Below, piece by piece: positions 26,951 through 35,500 of a DNA stretch of 64,000 nt. The translations under genes and the position numbers were made by a program. Numbering within the stretch: the first letter of the stretch is position 1; each line of letters begins with the position of its first letter. Origin of the DNA: Alkalibacterium sp034520745 (GTDB lineage Bacteria; Bacillota; Bacilli; Lactobacillales; Carnobacteriaceae_A). The notes beneath the pieces were generated by a model. It was not told the DNA's origin and made no database searches. It worked only from the letters and a program-made list of their open reading frames with translations. The DNA lies in contig JAXHNF010000012.1 of assembly GCA_034520745.1 (NCBI GenBank), positions 86,442 to 150,441 of the forward strand, read 5' to 3'.

Positions 26951-27853
26951 ACCTATCAGAAAATCATTGGTTTGTCGCTTTCTTCCGTTATTATCTGTAG
27001 GTTCAGTCGTTCTATTCTTATCTTCTGTTTCTTTATCGGTCTCTGTTTCTTCCTTTGAGATCTTTTCTGAGATCAGCTGATCCAGTATCCGATTCCTTCT
27101 CTCTAGTTACTTCTTTGTACCGGTTCTTCGATCGATGCTTCATCTTTGCTCTTTTACCGGTTCTTCTTCAGGTTCGTCTTCGGTATCCCGGTCAGCATCA
27201 GTTTCTGCATCCTTTTCAGACTCTTTTACAGGCTTGGCAGAATCTTTTTCATCTTCTTCCGGTTCTTCCTTTTTATCGGCAGGCTGTTCACTTGTTTCTC
27301 CCGATCCTGCTTCTTTATCCTCTTTTTTATTCGATGAAGGCTTTATCTGACGGGTTCGATGACGGCTTTTGGGTCACGTCTTCAGCAGCGGTTTGTTTCT
27401 TATTCGACTTTCGGAAGTCTCGGTGGAAGAACGGCTTTCTACCGGTGCTGTCCAGTCCTCTGCGTCATCTGTCGCTTCAGTTTCAGTCAGCTCTGTGTCG
27501 GCTTCTGTCTCCTCTTCAGCAGGATCAGTCTCTTCTTCCGCCTCTTCAGAATCATCAGGATCCTCGTCGGCAATTTCTTCACTGTTATCTTCTTCGTTCT
27601 TCTTCGAGAAATCTTCAGTTGCTTCCAGATCTTCTTCATTAATGTCCGGATCTTTTTCATCCGTTGAACGCCCGACTTCCGATTCCACAGCCTGGATGTT
27701 TCGGCCTTCGATCCGGTTGCGGGTTTGTCCGATGCCGATGATCACGATGATGACCAGAACCAGTACCAGTGCGGAAATGACACTCGTCGCGGCTTTGTTT
27801 TCTTTGATAAATGATTTCAATGAACGTAAACTGTCTGATAGCAGGCTTTTCAT
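26948..27853 (-). CDS. membrane-anchored acidic low-complexity protein (frameshifted)
   Basis: The ATG at 27853 follows AAGGAGATGTCTT. A short cytoplasmic part (MKSLLSDSLRSLKSFIKEN) leads into one strong helix, VISALVLVLVIIVIIGIG. The remaining 230 or so residues are almost all Glu, Asp, Thr, Ser, Ala and Lys (for example EEDNSEEIADEDPDDSEEAE), predicted disordered and outside the membrane. Breaks near 27375, 27310 and 27150 leave the end uncertain; one frame closes with RQTNDFLIG at 26948, next to the terminator. YrrS-type proteins have a similar helix plus acidic linker, but no C-terminal domain is seen here. Function unknown. Confidence 0.6.
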
Positions 27854-27943
27854 AAGACATCTCCTTTTCGCATATTTAGAACCAGTATAACACAGCTTTA
27901 CAATGGTTTTGACCCATTTCACAAAAAAATATATATCATCGTA

Positions 27944-27985
27944 TAAAAAACCTTCCTCACTGCACTACTGGCAGCAAGGAAGGTT
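27944..27985 (-). terminator. terminator of pepV
   Basis: On the minus strand AACCTTCCTTGC and its partner GGAAGGTT form a stem, followed by TTTTTTATAC. Confidence 0.8.
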
Positions 27986-28007
27986 CAGATCGGTCATTTA
28001 TTCAGTT

Positions 28008-29414
28008 TTACTTGATCAGTTCGTAGATAGCTTCTGCGTAGATCGCCATGGAATCCATCAGGTTGTCGACAGCCATAAATTCATTGGCCTGGTGCATCGT
28101 GTCGACACTGTCCGGGAACATCGCACCGTAGGCAACGCCGCGTGCCATCAAGCGGCCGTATGTGCCTCCGCCGATGACCATTTCGTGCGCGTCCAGTCCG
28201 GTCTGACGGTGATAGACGTCCAGCAGGGTCGTAACCAGCGGATCGTTCGCCGGAACGTAATGCGGCTCTTTTCCGTTGGCTTTGGATAAGGTCACGTCGT
28301 AATCCGACAATTTCGCCTTGAAGGATTCGAACAGATCCTCTTCGGTCGTGCCTTGAGGGTAGCGCATGTTCACTGTGATCTTGCCGCCTTCATTCGCTTT
28401 GAATGCGAAGACGCCAGGGTTTGAAGTCAGTTCACCCATTATTTCATCAGTGACCGCGATCCCCAGTTTTTTACCTTCTGGATCGTCATGCAGATAAAGC
28501 ATGGTCAGTTCCAGGAAGTCTTTGGCATCTTTGGCAAAGTCGAAATCTGACAGGTAGCGTGCGAGGTAAGTGGCGGCATTGACGCCACTGGCCGGCTTGC
28601 TTCCGTGAGCTGCTTTCCCTGTCATTTCAAGGGTGACCTGGTCGCCGTCAACAGCTGCAACGCCTGAGACAGGCAGTCCTTTCAGGAAGTCTGCTAAACC
28701 AGACTGCAGGGCTTCGGGATTTTTGCTTTTAACGACAGCGACCGCTTCTTGAGGAACCATGTTCGGACGCAGGCCTGCTTCGAACTGAACCAGTTCTTCG
28801 GATCCGCCGTCAACGGCTCCTTTTGTTTCGATGAAGACCGTCGCATTCCCTTTTTCACCATTGATGATCGGGAAGGTCGCATCCGGAGAGAAACCGAAGT
28901 CGGGTTCCTGTTCCGTTTCAAGGTAGTGCTTGATACCTTTCCATTCGCTTTCTTCATCCGTGCCGATAATGAATCGGACTTTTTTGGAAACGGGAAGGTC
29001 CAGATCCTTGATCATTTTCAGCGCATAATAAGCGGCCATCCCAGGTCCCTTGTCGTCACTGGATCCGCGTGCATATAGACGGCCGTCTTTGATGACCGGT
29101 TCGAACGGATCGGTATCCCAGCCTGTGCCGGTCGGTACAACGTCCACGTGGGCCAAAACGCCCATCAGTTCGTCGCCGTCACCGTATTCGATGTGTCCGG
29201 CCCATCCGTCGACATTTTTAGTTTTGAACCCGTCACGTTCGCCTAAAGCCAAGAACGCTTCAAGTGCTTCTTTGGGCCCCGGACCTACAGGAGCTTCCTC
29301 TGTTGCTTTAGCGTCGTCACGCACGGAATCGATGCGCAGCATGGCGAATAAATCTTCCAGGTAAGCATCCTTGCGTTTGGCTGCTTCTGCTTTCCAGTCT
29401 ATATGTTGTGTCAT
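28008..29414 (-). CDS. pepV: dipeptidase PepV (M20 metallopeptidase)
   Basis: The intact 468-residue product is a zinc dipeptidase that splits a broad range of dipeptides in the cytoplasm, completing peptide use. The M20 features are GVLAHVDVVPTGTGWDTDPF (first metal His and catalytic Asp), YARGSSDDKGP (bridging Asp), IIGTDEESEWKG (catalytic and metal Glu) and a C-terminal metal His in the GGGTYGR region. I use the ATG at 29414 (MTQHIDWK), with GGAGGAAGATAGA before it, in place of the upstream codon at 29501; this gives the normal PepV length. Confidence 0.95.
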   Translation of the reverse strand: MTQHIDWKAEAAKRKDAYLEDLFAMLRIDSVRDDAKATEEAPVGPGPKEALEAFLALGERDGFKTKNVDGWAGHIEYGDGDELMGVLAHVDVVPTGTGWDTDPFEPVIKDGRLYARGSSDDKGPGMAAYYALKMIKDLDLPVSKKVRFIIGTDEESEWKGIKHYLETEQEPDFGFSPDATFPIINGEKGNATVFIETKGAVDGGSEELVQFEAGLRPNMVPQEAVAVVKSKNPEALQSGLADFLKGLPVSGVAAVDGDQVTLEMTGKAAHGSKPASGVNAATYLARYLSDFDFAKDAKDFLELTMLYLHDDPEGKKLGIAVTDEIMGELTSNPGVFAFKANEGGKITVNMRYPQGTTEEDLFESFKAKLSDYDVTLSKANGKEPHYVPANDPLVTTLLDVYHRQTGLDAHEMVIGGGTYGRLMARGVAYGAMFPDSVDTMHQANEFMAVDNLMDSMAIYAEAIYELIK

Positions 29415-29628
29415 TCTATCTTCCTCCTTGATTGAGTTTCTAACTTGACTCTCCTTTACCATTTTATCATTAATTTCATCAAACGCCAATCCATGTGTCA
29501 AATTTCTGACAATTAGTCCGATCCAGGGATCCGCAGCATTTTATGCAGGCAGTCGTTCTGACGTGATTCTTTTCACGATAAGTACTACACTAAGGGTAAG
29601 AAACTGTGAAATTTCAGGAGGGTCTCAA

Positions 29629-30474
29629 ATGGATAAAATCACCAAGGAAAAAGTACGGGCCTATATGCCCAGACGCAAGCGCGAGAGTTACAAAGGGTCT
29701 TACGGCCGTGTATTACTGGTCGGCGGGAACGAAAACATGGCCGGGGCCATCATCCTGGCTGCATCGGCCGCGGTTTACAGCGGGGCCGGGCTGGTCACAG
29801 TCGCCACGCATCCGTCCAACAAAGCCGCTCTGCACGCCCGCCTGCCCGAGTCGATGTTTGTGGATATGACGGATCAGAAACAGCTGGAAAGTCACGTCGA
29901 TTCGGTCGATATGATCGTTCTGGGACCGGGTCTTGGGCGTGACGAGCAGTCACTTCAGATCCTGCGTACCGTATATCAGACAGTCAAAGACTATCAGTTC
30001 CTGCTTGTGGACGGGGACGGAATTTATCTGCATGTCAACGAGGACGTGCCCGAACCCGAAGCCCAGCTGATACTGACCCCTCACCTGGGTGAATGGCGCA
30101 CCCTCACGGATCTTTCTCCCGACGACCAGTATGATTCGGTCAATCTGGAGTACGTCAGAAAACTGAATGCCATCGTCGTTCTGAAAAAAGCACGCACGGA
30201 AGTTTACTGCGATGATGAAGTCTGGGAAAACACCACCGGAAACCCATCGATGGCCACGGGCGGCATGGGCGACACTCTGGCCGGCATGATCGGCGGCTTT
30301 GTTCCGCAGTTCGATTCAGTGAAACAAGGCGTCCTGTCCGCCGTCTATCTCCACAGCTACATCGCCGACGATCTGAGTCTGACGCATTACGTCACGCTGC
30401 CGACAATGATCATCGAGCAGATTCCCGAAGTCATGAAGGAGTTCGCGTCGGAAAAATCGAGAAGATGGGTTTAA
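29629..30474 (+). CDS. nnrD: ADP-dependent NAD(P)H-hydrate dehydratase
   Basis: The 281-residue product repairs hydrated NAD(P)H, converting the S-form back to NAD(P)H with ADP hydrolysis. It belongs to the ribokinase-like YjeF C-terminal family. Motifs are GSYGRVLLVGGNENMAGA, SAAVYSGAGLVTVAT, DMIVLGPGLG, LTPHLGEW and NTTGNPSMATGGMGDTLAGMIGGF, the last being the phosphate-binding and catalytic GGMGD loop. The start ATG 29629 follows AGGAGGGTCTC; the longer frame from 29563 has no site. The N-terminal epimerase domain found in fused versions is absent. The frame is intact. Confidence 0.93.
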   Translation: MDKITKEKVRAYMPRRKRESYKGSYGRVLLVGGNENMAGAIILAASAAVYSGAGLVTVATHPSNKAALHARLPESMFVDMTDQKQLESHVDSVDMIVLGPGLGRDEQSLQILRTVYQTVKDYQFLLVDGDGIYLHVNEDVPEPEAQLILTPHLGEWRTLTDLSPDDQYDSVNLEYVRKLNAIVVLKKARTEVYCDDEVWENTTGNPSMATGGMGDTLAGMIGGFVPQFDSVKQGVLSAVYLHSYIADDLSLTHYVTLPTMIIEQIPEVMKEFASEKSRRWV

Positions 30475-30574
30475 CATAGGCAAAATGTTCCTTCATACTT
30501 TTTCCATTGCTACCCTTAGTGATACAAGGTACAATTAGACAGTGGAATAGACTTGTGTGAAGGATGACGTTTAA

Positions 30575-30838
30575 ATGAAAAAGAAAATCTTTTGGATCAA
30601 CAGCTGGGTCTTTCTCCTCGGCTTCCTGCTCATGTGGCTGAACTTTCAGCTCGTTTATTTTCTGGGCATTGCCGGACTGTTTGTGTTTGCCCTGTGGCAG
30701 ATGCCTAAAGGAAGCGGCGAATACACAGATGAAGAGTATGCCTTTGAAAAACGCAAGACGCTCTGGACGATGAGTATCGCGGCGGCGTATATTTCAGCCG
30801 GTTTTCTCGCGCTTATTCTGCAGACCTTTGTTTTCTGA
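30575..30838 (+). CDS. small membrane protein (87 aa), hypothetical
   Basis: The 87-residue product begins MKKKIFWINSWVFLLGFLLMW and contains hydrophobic segments at about residues 8-24, 25-43 and 65-86, separated by a charged loop GEYTDEEYAFEKRKT. That gives two or three membrane helices. No family is recognised. The ATG at 30575 has GAAGGATG a short way upstream. It follows nnrD on the same strand by 100 bases and ends before a shared terminator, so it may be expressed with nnrD or from its own promoter. Confidence 0.65.
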   Translation: MKKKIFWINSWVFLLGFLLMWLNFQLVYFLGIAGLFVFALWQMPKGSGEYTDEEYAFEKRKTLWTMSIAAAYISAGFLALILQTFVF

Positions 30839-30860
30839 CAAAAAGCTGAATGTTATAACT

Positions 30861-30933
30861 AAAAAAAAGACATGACAGTCGGTTCGCTCATCCTTTGATT
30901 AAAGGGTGGCGCCTCACTGGTCATGTCTTTTTA
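30861..30933 (-). terminator. long terminator shared by rsuA and the 30575 gene, with conserved inner core
   Basis: AAAGACATGAC (30866-30876) and GTCATGTCTTT (30920-30930) are perfectly complementary, with A and T runs outside on both strands. The interior on the minus strand (AGTGAGGCGCCACCCTTT onward) resembles the interior of the terminator at 15048-15119: CGC/GCG stem, CA...TG-closed tip and a conserved GTGARGCGCCA. Confidence 0.8.
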
Positions 30934-30955
30934 TTATATCCTTTATGTTCTAATC

Positions 30956-31684
30956 TTAACTTTCCTGCAGCAGTCTGATTTCATCCTCTGTCAGCGGACG
31001 GTATGCCCCAAGTTCAAGGCCTGGATCCAGCTTCAGCTCTCCCATGGACAGGCGTTTCAGATAGATCACAGTCTTGCCGACAGCTTCCATCATGCGTTTG
31101 ACCTGATGGAATTTGCCTTCCTGAATGACCACTTCCACTCTGGAAGTCCCGAGGCTTTCATCCGTCTCCAGAATGATCAGTTCAGCCGGCATGGTCGTGA
31201 AGGATTCGTGCTCGTCTTCAAGCAGGATGCCTTTTTTGAACGTTTCGACATCATCTTGAGTGACCAGCCCTTCCACTTCGGCAAGGTACTTTTTATCGAC
31301 GTGGTGCTTCGGTGACAGCAGACGGTGCGTCAGCTTGCCGTCGTTGGTCAGCACAAGCAGGCCTTCCGTATCGATATCCAGACGACCGACCGGATGCGGT
31401 TCCTGCAGGCTGTCCTGCGGTTCAAGCAGATCCACGACCGTTTCGTGCACGAGGTCTTCCGTTGCGCTGATCACGCCCTGAGGCTTGTTCAGCATGAAGT
31501 AGACGAACTCCTGATAGTCAATGCTTTCCCCTCCGACGGTGATCGTGTCGGTATCAGGATCGACATGTGTCTTGGGATCAGTGATCACTGTCTCGTTCAC
31601 TTCAACGATTTTTTTCTTCAATAATTTTTTCACTTCTTTGCGTGTCCCTAACCCGCTGTGGGCTAAAAGTTTGTCTAAGCGCAT
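30956..31684 (-). CDS. rsuA: pseudouridine synthase, RsuA family (16S rRNA)
   Basis: The intact 242-residue product has an N-terminal S4 RNA-binding domain (MRLDKLLAHSGLGTRKEVKK, residues 1-50) and an RsuA-type catalytic domain with HPVGRLDIDTEGLLVLTNDG, whose Asp in RLD is the catalytic nucleophile. It continues KYLAEVEG and GKFHQVKRMMEAVG. RsuA converts a uridine of 16S rRNA to pseudouridine. Its neighbour upstream on the same strand is a MurJ-like flippase 34 bases away, a usual arrangement in Lactobacillales; the pair is likely one operon. Confidence 0.93.
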   Translation of the reverse strand: MRLDKLLAHSGLGTRKEVKKLLKKKIVEVNETVITDPKTHVDPDTDTITVGGESIDYQEFVYFMLNKPQGVISATEDLVHETVVDLLEPQDSLQEPHPVGRLDIDTEGLLVLTNDGKLTHRLLSPKHHVDKKYLAEVEGLVTQDDVETFKKGILLEDEHESFTTMPAELIILETDESLGTSRVEVVIQEGKFHQVKRMMEAVGKTVIYLKRLSMGELKLDPGLELGAYRPLTEDEIRLLQES

Positions 31685-31718
31685 AGGTGCTCCTCTCTTG
31701 TTTCCTGTACTTATTCAA

Positions 31719-33385
31719 TCAGTTCATTTTCAGTCTGCGACGGACGGAAGCGGCTTTGGCCCCGACCAGACGGTCAGCCAGTCTTGTTTTCAGTGCAAGG
31801 AAGCCGTAGATACCTATCCCTACTGTAGCCAGAACGGCCAGACTGAGCAGTGACTCGAAGCGGCTGTTATAGTCCACGACAAAGTTCAGTCCTATTTTCA
31901 CCAGCCCGGTCCCGGCCCCCATGACGAGCGCAGAGCATAAAGATCAGCAGCGAGCGTCTGAAGAGTCGGGTCGCCGAGTAGTGTGTGTGGGTGTGCATGA
32001 TTTTCATCATCATGCCGCAGCTGACCATAAAGCCTGCAATGGCTGACAGCAGCATCCCGAACGGGCCGAACCAGGCGACAAAGACGATCTGACTCAGGAT
32101 CTTCACAGCCAGTCCCGAAAGCAGGGCTTTGATTGCCGGACGTGTCAGGTTGGAGGCCTGCAGGATGTTACCTAAAACAGCATATAAAGCCACGAAGATA
32201 CTCATGGCAGCTGAGACCTGCGTAATGCTCGTTCCTAAATCACTTTGACCATAAAAAACGGCATAAAGCGGTTCTGCCACGATCGCCATCCCGATGGCAC
32301 GCCGGGAACATGGCAAAGAGCAGCAGCTGGACAGCTTTTGAAAACTGTCTTCTGACTTCATTCATATTCTTCTTCGCAATCAGTTTACTGATCAGCGGAA
32401 CCGACGCAATCGATAAGGCGGTACCGAATGATGTCAGGACCATGATCAGTTTATGCGCATTTCCCTGGGTGATGCCGTATGTTTCTTCAATCATGTCGGC
32501 ACTCATATCAGAAAAGGCACGCATCAGCGGACTGTATGTCAGCTGGTCGACCATCTGGAAGACGATGATTCCTGTGGCGATGATGATGAACGGGATCGAG
32601 GTCTTGATGATGTTGACGATCAACTGATTCGGTGATACCGACACTTTTCCCGCACTCTCTTCCGGTGCATAGTCAAAGGCCGTTTTCATATGCTTGAGAT
32701 TATAAGCCAAAAATCCCAGTGAGAATATCGCCCCGATAAACGCAGCAAAGGTTGAAAAGGCAACAGCGGTCACAACTTCTCCGCCCAACACCTGTCTGAT
32801 CATATAGACGGCACTTAAAAGAAAGATGATCCGTGTCAGCTGTTCCAGAATCTGTGAGATCGCTGAAGGAGCCATGTTATTGTGGCCCTGAATAAACCCG
32901 CGGGTCACACTTTGCGATGGGATGATCAGTAAGGCCGGGGTCAGCGACCGCATGACGATGACGGCTTCGCTCGTATCGGCCGATGGGCTGGACTGAGCGA
33001 TAAGAGGAGCAATAAAATACATGACCAGCGCAGACAAAACACCTGTAAACGCCATGATCTTCAGTCCCTGCTTGTAGATGCCTTTGGAGACTTCGTATTC
33101 GCCAAGGGCATTGTAGTAACTGACCTGTTTGCTGATTGCAGAAGGAACCCCTGCTGTGGCCAGTGCCAGGAAAAAGCCATACGGCGTATACCCCATCTGA
33201 TAGAGTGCCATAGCCGCATTACCCGGTTCCTGACCGCCCATCCAGGCAAACCAGGGAATGATATATAATGCCCCCATGATCCTGGAAGTCATACTCCCGG
33301 CGGTCATCCATGCAGCGCCACTCACCATTCTACTATCGTGAGAGTCGTCTTTATGCCCGGCATTTTTTGTCGTATCGTTATCCAT
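31719..33385 (-). CDS. lipid II flippase, MurJ/YtgP-like MATE-fold protein (frameshifted)
   Basis: The product of about 555 residues has around 14 membrane helices of the MOP (MATE-like) fold. The N-terminal part carries GAAWMTAGSMTSRIMGALYIIPWFAW and the later part SQSVTRGFIQGHNNMAPSAISQILEQLTRI, typical of the polysaccharide biosynthesis/SpoVB-YtgP-MurJ group. These proteins move lipid II or similar precursors to the outer face for wall synthesis. The start is ATG 33385. Breaks lie near 32310 and 31925; the C-terminus reads RLADRLVGAKAASVRRRLKMN. It is grouped with rsuA downstream. Confidence 0.87.
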
Positions 33386-33472
33386 TCAATCGAAACCTTC
33401 TTTCAGATTGTCCTTTTCTATTCGTTCAAACAGTGTTTTCATCAATTAAGTGAGTATAAAGTTTATGTTCAG

Positions 33473-33499
33473 AAAAAAAGGAGCACAGGGCTCCTTTTT
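33473..33499 (-). terminator. terminator of the ABC exporter gene
   Basis: GAGC and GCTC with A/T-rich extensions (AAAAAAGGAGC...GCTCCTTTTT) form a hairpin that can work on both strands, upstream of the flippase gene. Confidence 0.65.
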
Positions 33500-33597
33500 A
33501 CCTATCCTCTATTCTACTGTTTTAATGTTTCAGGTGCAATCGTTTAGATTAAAGATTCACGAAACGTTCTAGAATTGTCATCGAATTTATTACACTG

Positions 33598-35358
33598 TCA
33601 CTCTTCTGACAACTGCTGCTTCGCAAACAGCTGATACAGCGGATGTGTGTCGATCAGTTCCTGATGGCTGCCTATCCCAGTCAGCTGGCCGTTTTCTATG
33701 AAGACGATCTTGTCCGCATCCAGGATCGTGCTCAAGCGGTGAGCGATCACGAAGGTCGTGCGCCCTTCCATGAGTTTGTTCAGCGCCTGTGAGACGATGC
33801 GCTCCGACTGACTGTCCAGACTCGCAGTGGCCTCGTCCATCATCAGGATCTTCGGATCACGCAGGAAAGCCCGGGCAATATTGATGCGCTGACGCTGGCC
33901 GCCGGAAAGCTTCATCCCGCGTTCCCCGATCTCTTCTTCCAGCTTATTGGGAAACTGGTCGATAAATTCTCTGGCATACGCCATCTCCAGCACCTCCCAC
34001 AACCGGTCTTCGGTCAGTTTTTCCGGGTTGGGCAGGCCGTAGCAGAGGTTTTCTCTGATGGTTCCGGACATCATCGCATTCTCCTGGGAAACATAGCCGA
34101 TCTGACTGCGCCAGGACCGCAGGCTCAGCTCTTCGATCGGCGTCTCACCCACGCGGATCTCTCCGCTGTCCGGCGTGTAAAAACGTTCCAGCAGGGAAAA
34201 CAGTGTCGACTTGCCCCCGCCACTGGGGCCGGCAAAGGCGATCTTTTCACCCGGCTGTGTCTTGAAGGAAACCTCACGGATGACTTCCTTTTCCGGCTCG
34301 TATGAAAAACTTACCCGGTCAAACGTGATCGGCAGGTCATCGACGTCCATCTCTTGCCCCTGCCGATTCTCTTCTTCCTTTTCATCCAGAATCTGTGCGA
34401 TACGTTCGGTGGCACCGGCCGCTTTCTGGATCTGCATGAAGAAATTCATGAAGGTCGTGATCGGGAAAATGACCTGGAACAGATAAAGCAGGAAGGCCAC
34501 CAGCTGTCCGGTCGTCATGTCGCCGCGGGCCACCCGTACCCCGCCGTAACCGATGACGAAAACCATCACGCCCATCATCAGCGTGTAGATCAGCGGCCCG
34601 ATGATCGCGATGTACTTGCCTTCTTTTAGACCGATATGGTAGAGTTTTCGGATATCCTGTTCGCCTTTTTCCTTTTCAAACCGTTCAGCCGTCGAAGACT
34701 TCATCAAGCGGATCTCGGCAACGGTCTGCTGGACTTTCCCGGAAAAGGTCGCCGTCTCGTCCTGCATTTCGCGGGAAACTCGGGCAATACGCTTACCGAG
34801 GGGCCGTGTGAGTCCTAAAGCGAGCGGCACAGCCGTCAGCATCACGAGCGTCATCTGCCAGTCCATGACGATCAGGATGAAAAAGATCCCGGTCAGTGTC
34901 AGGATACCGTTGATGAACTGGGGAAAGAAAGATGAAATCAGGTTCTGGACAATGGAGGTGTCATTGGTCAAACGGCTGACGATCTCGCCCGAGGCGTACC
35001 GGTCGAAAAAGGTTACCGGAAGCCTGATGATTTTGTTCCATAAGAACTCTCTCAAGCCCGCGACCACATGCTGGCCGATTTTATGTAAGACATAGTTGGA
35101 AAAACCGCTGAACAGGACCTGCACGATAAAGATCCCGATGATCACCGCTATCATCCACGGCGTAAAAACATCGAATTCGATCCCATCAATGAACTGCTGC
35201 GTGGCCAGAGGGATCATGAGCTGGGTCAGCGTGGTCAGAACGCTCCCGGCCAGTCCGATGGCGATCAGTCCTTTGGAAATGTTGGTCGACCAGAGCAGGC
35301 GAGTGAACCGCTTCAGATCCTGTTTTGTCGGTGTCTTGAGTTCATTTTTTCTATCCAT
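33598..35358 (-). CDS. ABC multidrug exporter, half-transporter (permease plus ATPase)
   Basis: The intact 586-residue protein is a half-size ABC exporter. Residues about 20-320 form six membrane helices. Residues 350-586 form the nucleotide-binding domain with Walker A GPSGGGKST, Q-loop YVSQENAMM, signature LSGGQRQR, Walker B ILMMDEATASLD and H-loop AHRLST. The layout is that of BmrA/LmrA-type homodimers, which export lipids or amphiphilic drugs; the actual substrate is unknown. The start ATG 35358 follows GAGGAGAACG. It lies alone between leuS and the flippase, with terminators on both sides. Confidence 0.93.
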   Translation of the reverse strand: MDRKNELKTPTKQDLKRFTRLLWSTNISKGLIAIGLAGSVLTTLTQLMIPLATQQFIDGIEFDVFTPWMIAVIIGIFIVQVLFSGFSNYVLHKIGQHVVAGLREFLWNKIIRLPVTFFDRYASGEIVSRLTNDTSIVQNLISSFFPQFINGILTLTGIFFILIVMDWQMTLVMLTAVPLALGLTRPLGKRIARVSREMQDETATFSGKVQQTVAEIRLMKSSTAERFEKEKGEQDIRKLYHIGLKEGKYIAIIGPLIYTLMMGVMVFVIGYGGVRVARGDMTTGQLVAFLLYLFQVIFPITTFMNFFMQIQKAAGATERIAQILDEKEEENRQGQEMDVDDLPITFDRVSFSYEPEKEVIREVSFKTQPGEKIAFAGPSGGGKSTLFSLLERFYTPDSGEIRVGETPIEELSLRSWRSQIGYVSQENAMMSGTIRENLCYGLPNPEKLTEDRLWEVLEMAYAREFIDQFPNKLEEEIGERGMKLSGGQRQRINIARAFLRDPKILMMDEATASLDSQSERIVSQALNKLMEGRTTFVIAHRLSTILDADKIVFIENGQLTGIGSHQELIDTHPLYQLFAKQQLSEE

Positions 35359-35445
35359 AACGTTCTCCTCGATTCATACGTCGTTAAACTAGTTAACCTT
35401 ATATTCTATTTTAACGTATCCCTTTCGAAGGAAGCCATAAAAACA

Positions 35446-35475
35446 GAAAAAGGAATCAGCGGCCGCTGATTCCTC
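35446..35475 (-). terminator. terminator of leuS
   Basis: AGGAATCAGCGGCCGCTGATTCCT is a perfect 24-base palindrome, followed on the minus strand by TTTTC. Confidence 0.8.
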
Positions 35476-35500
35476 CATCTTCTTATTAAACTGAATTCTT

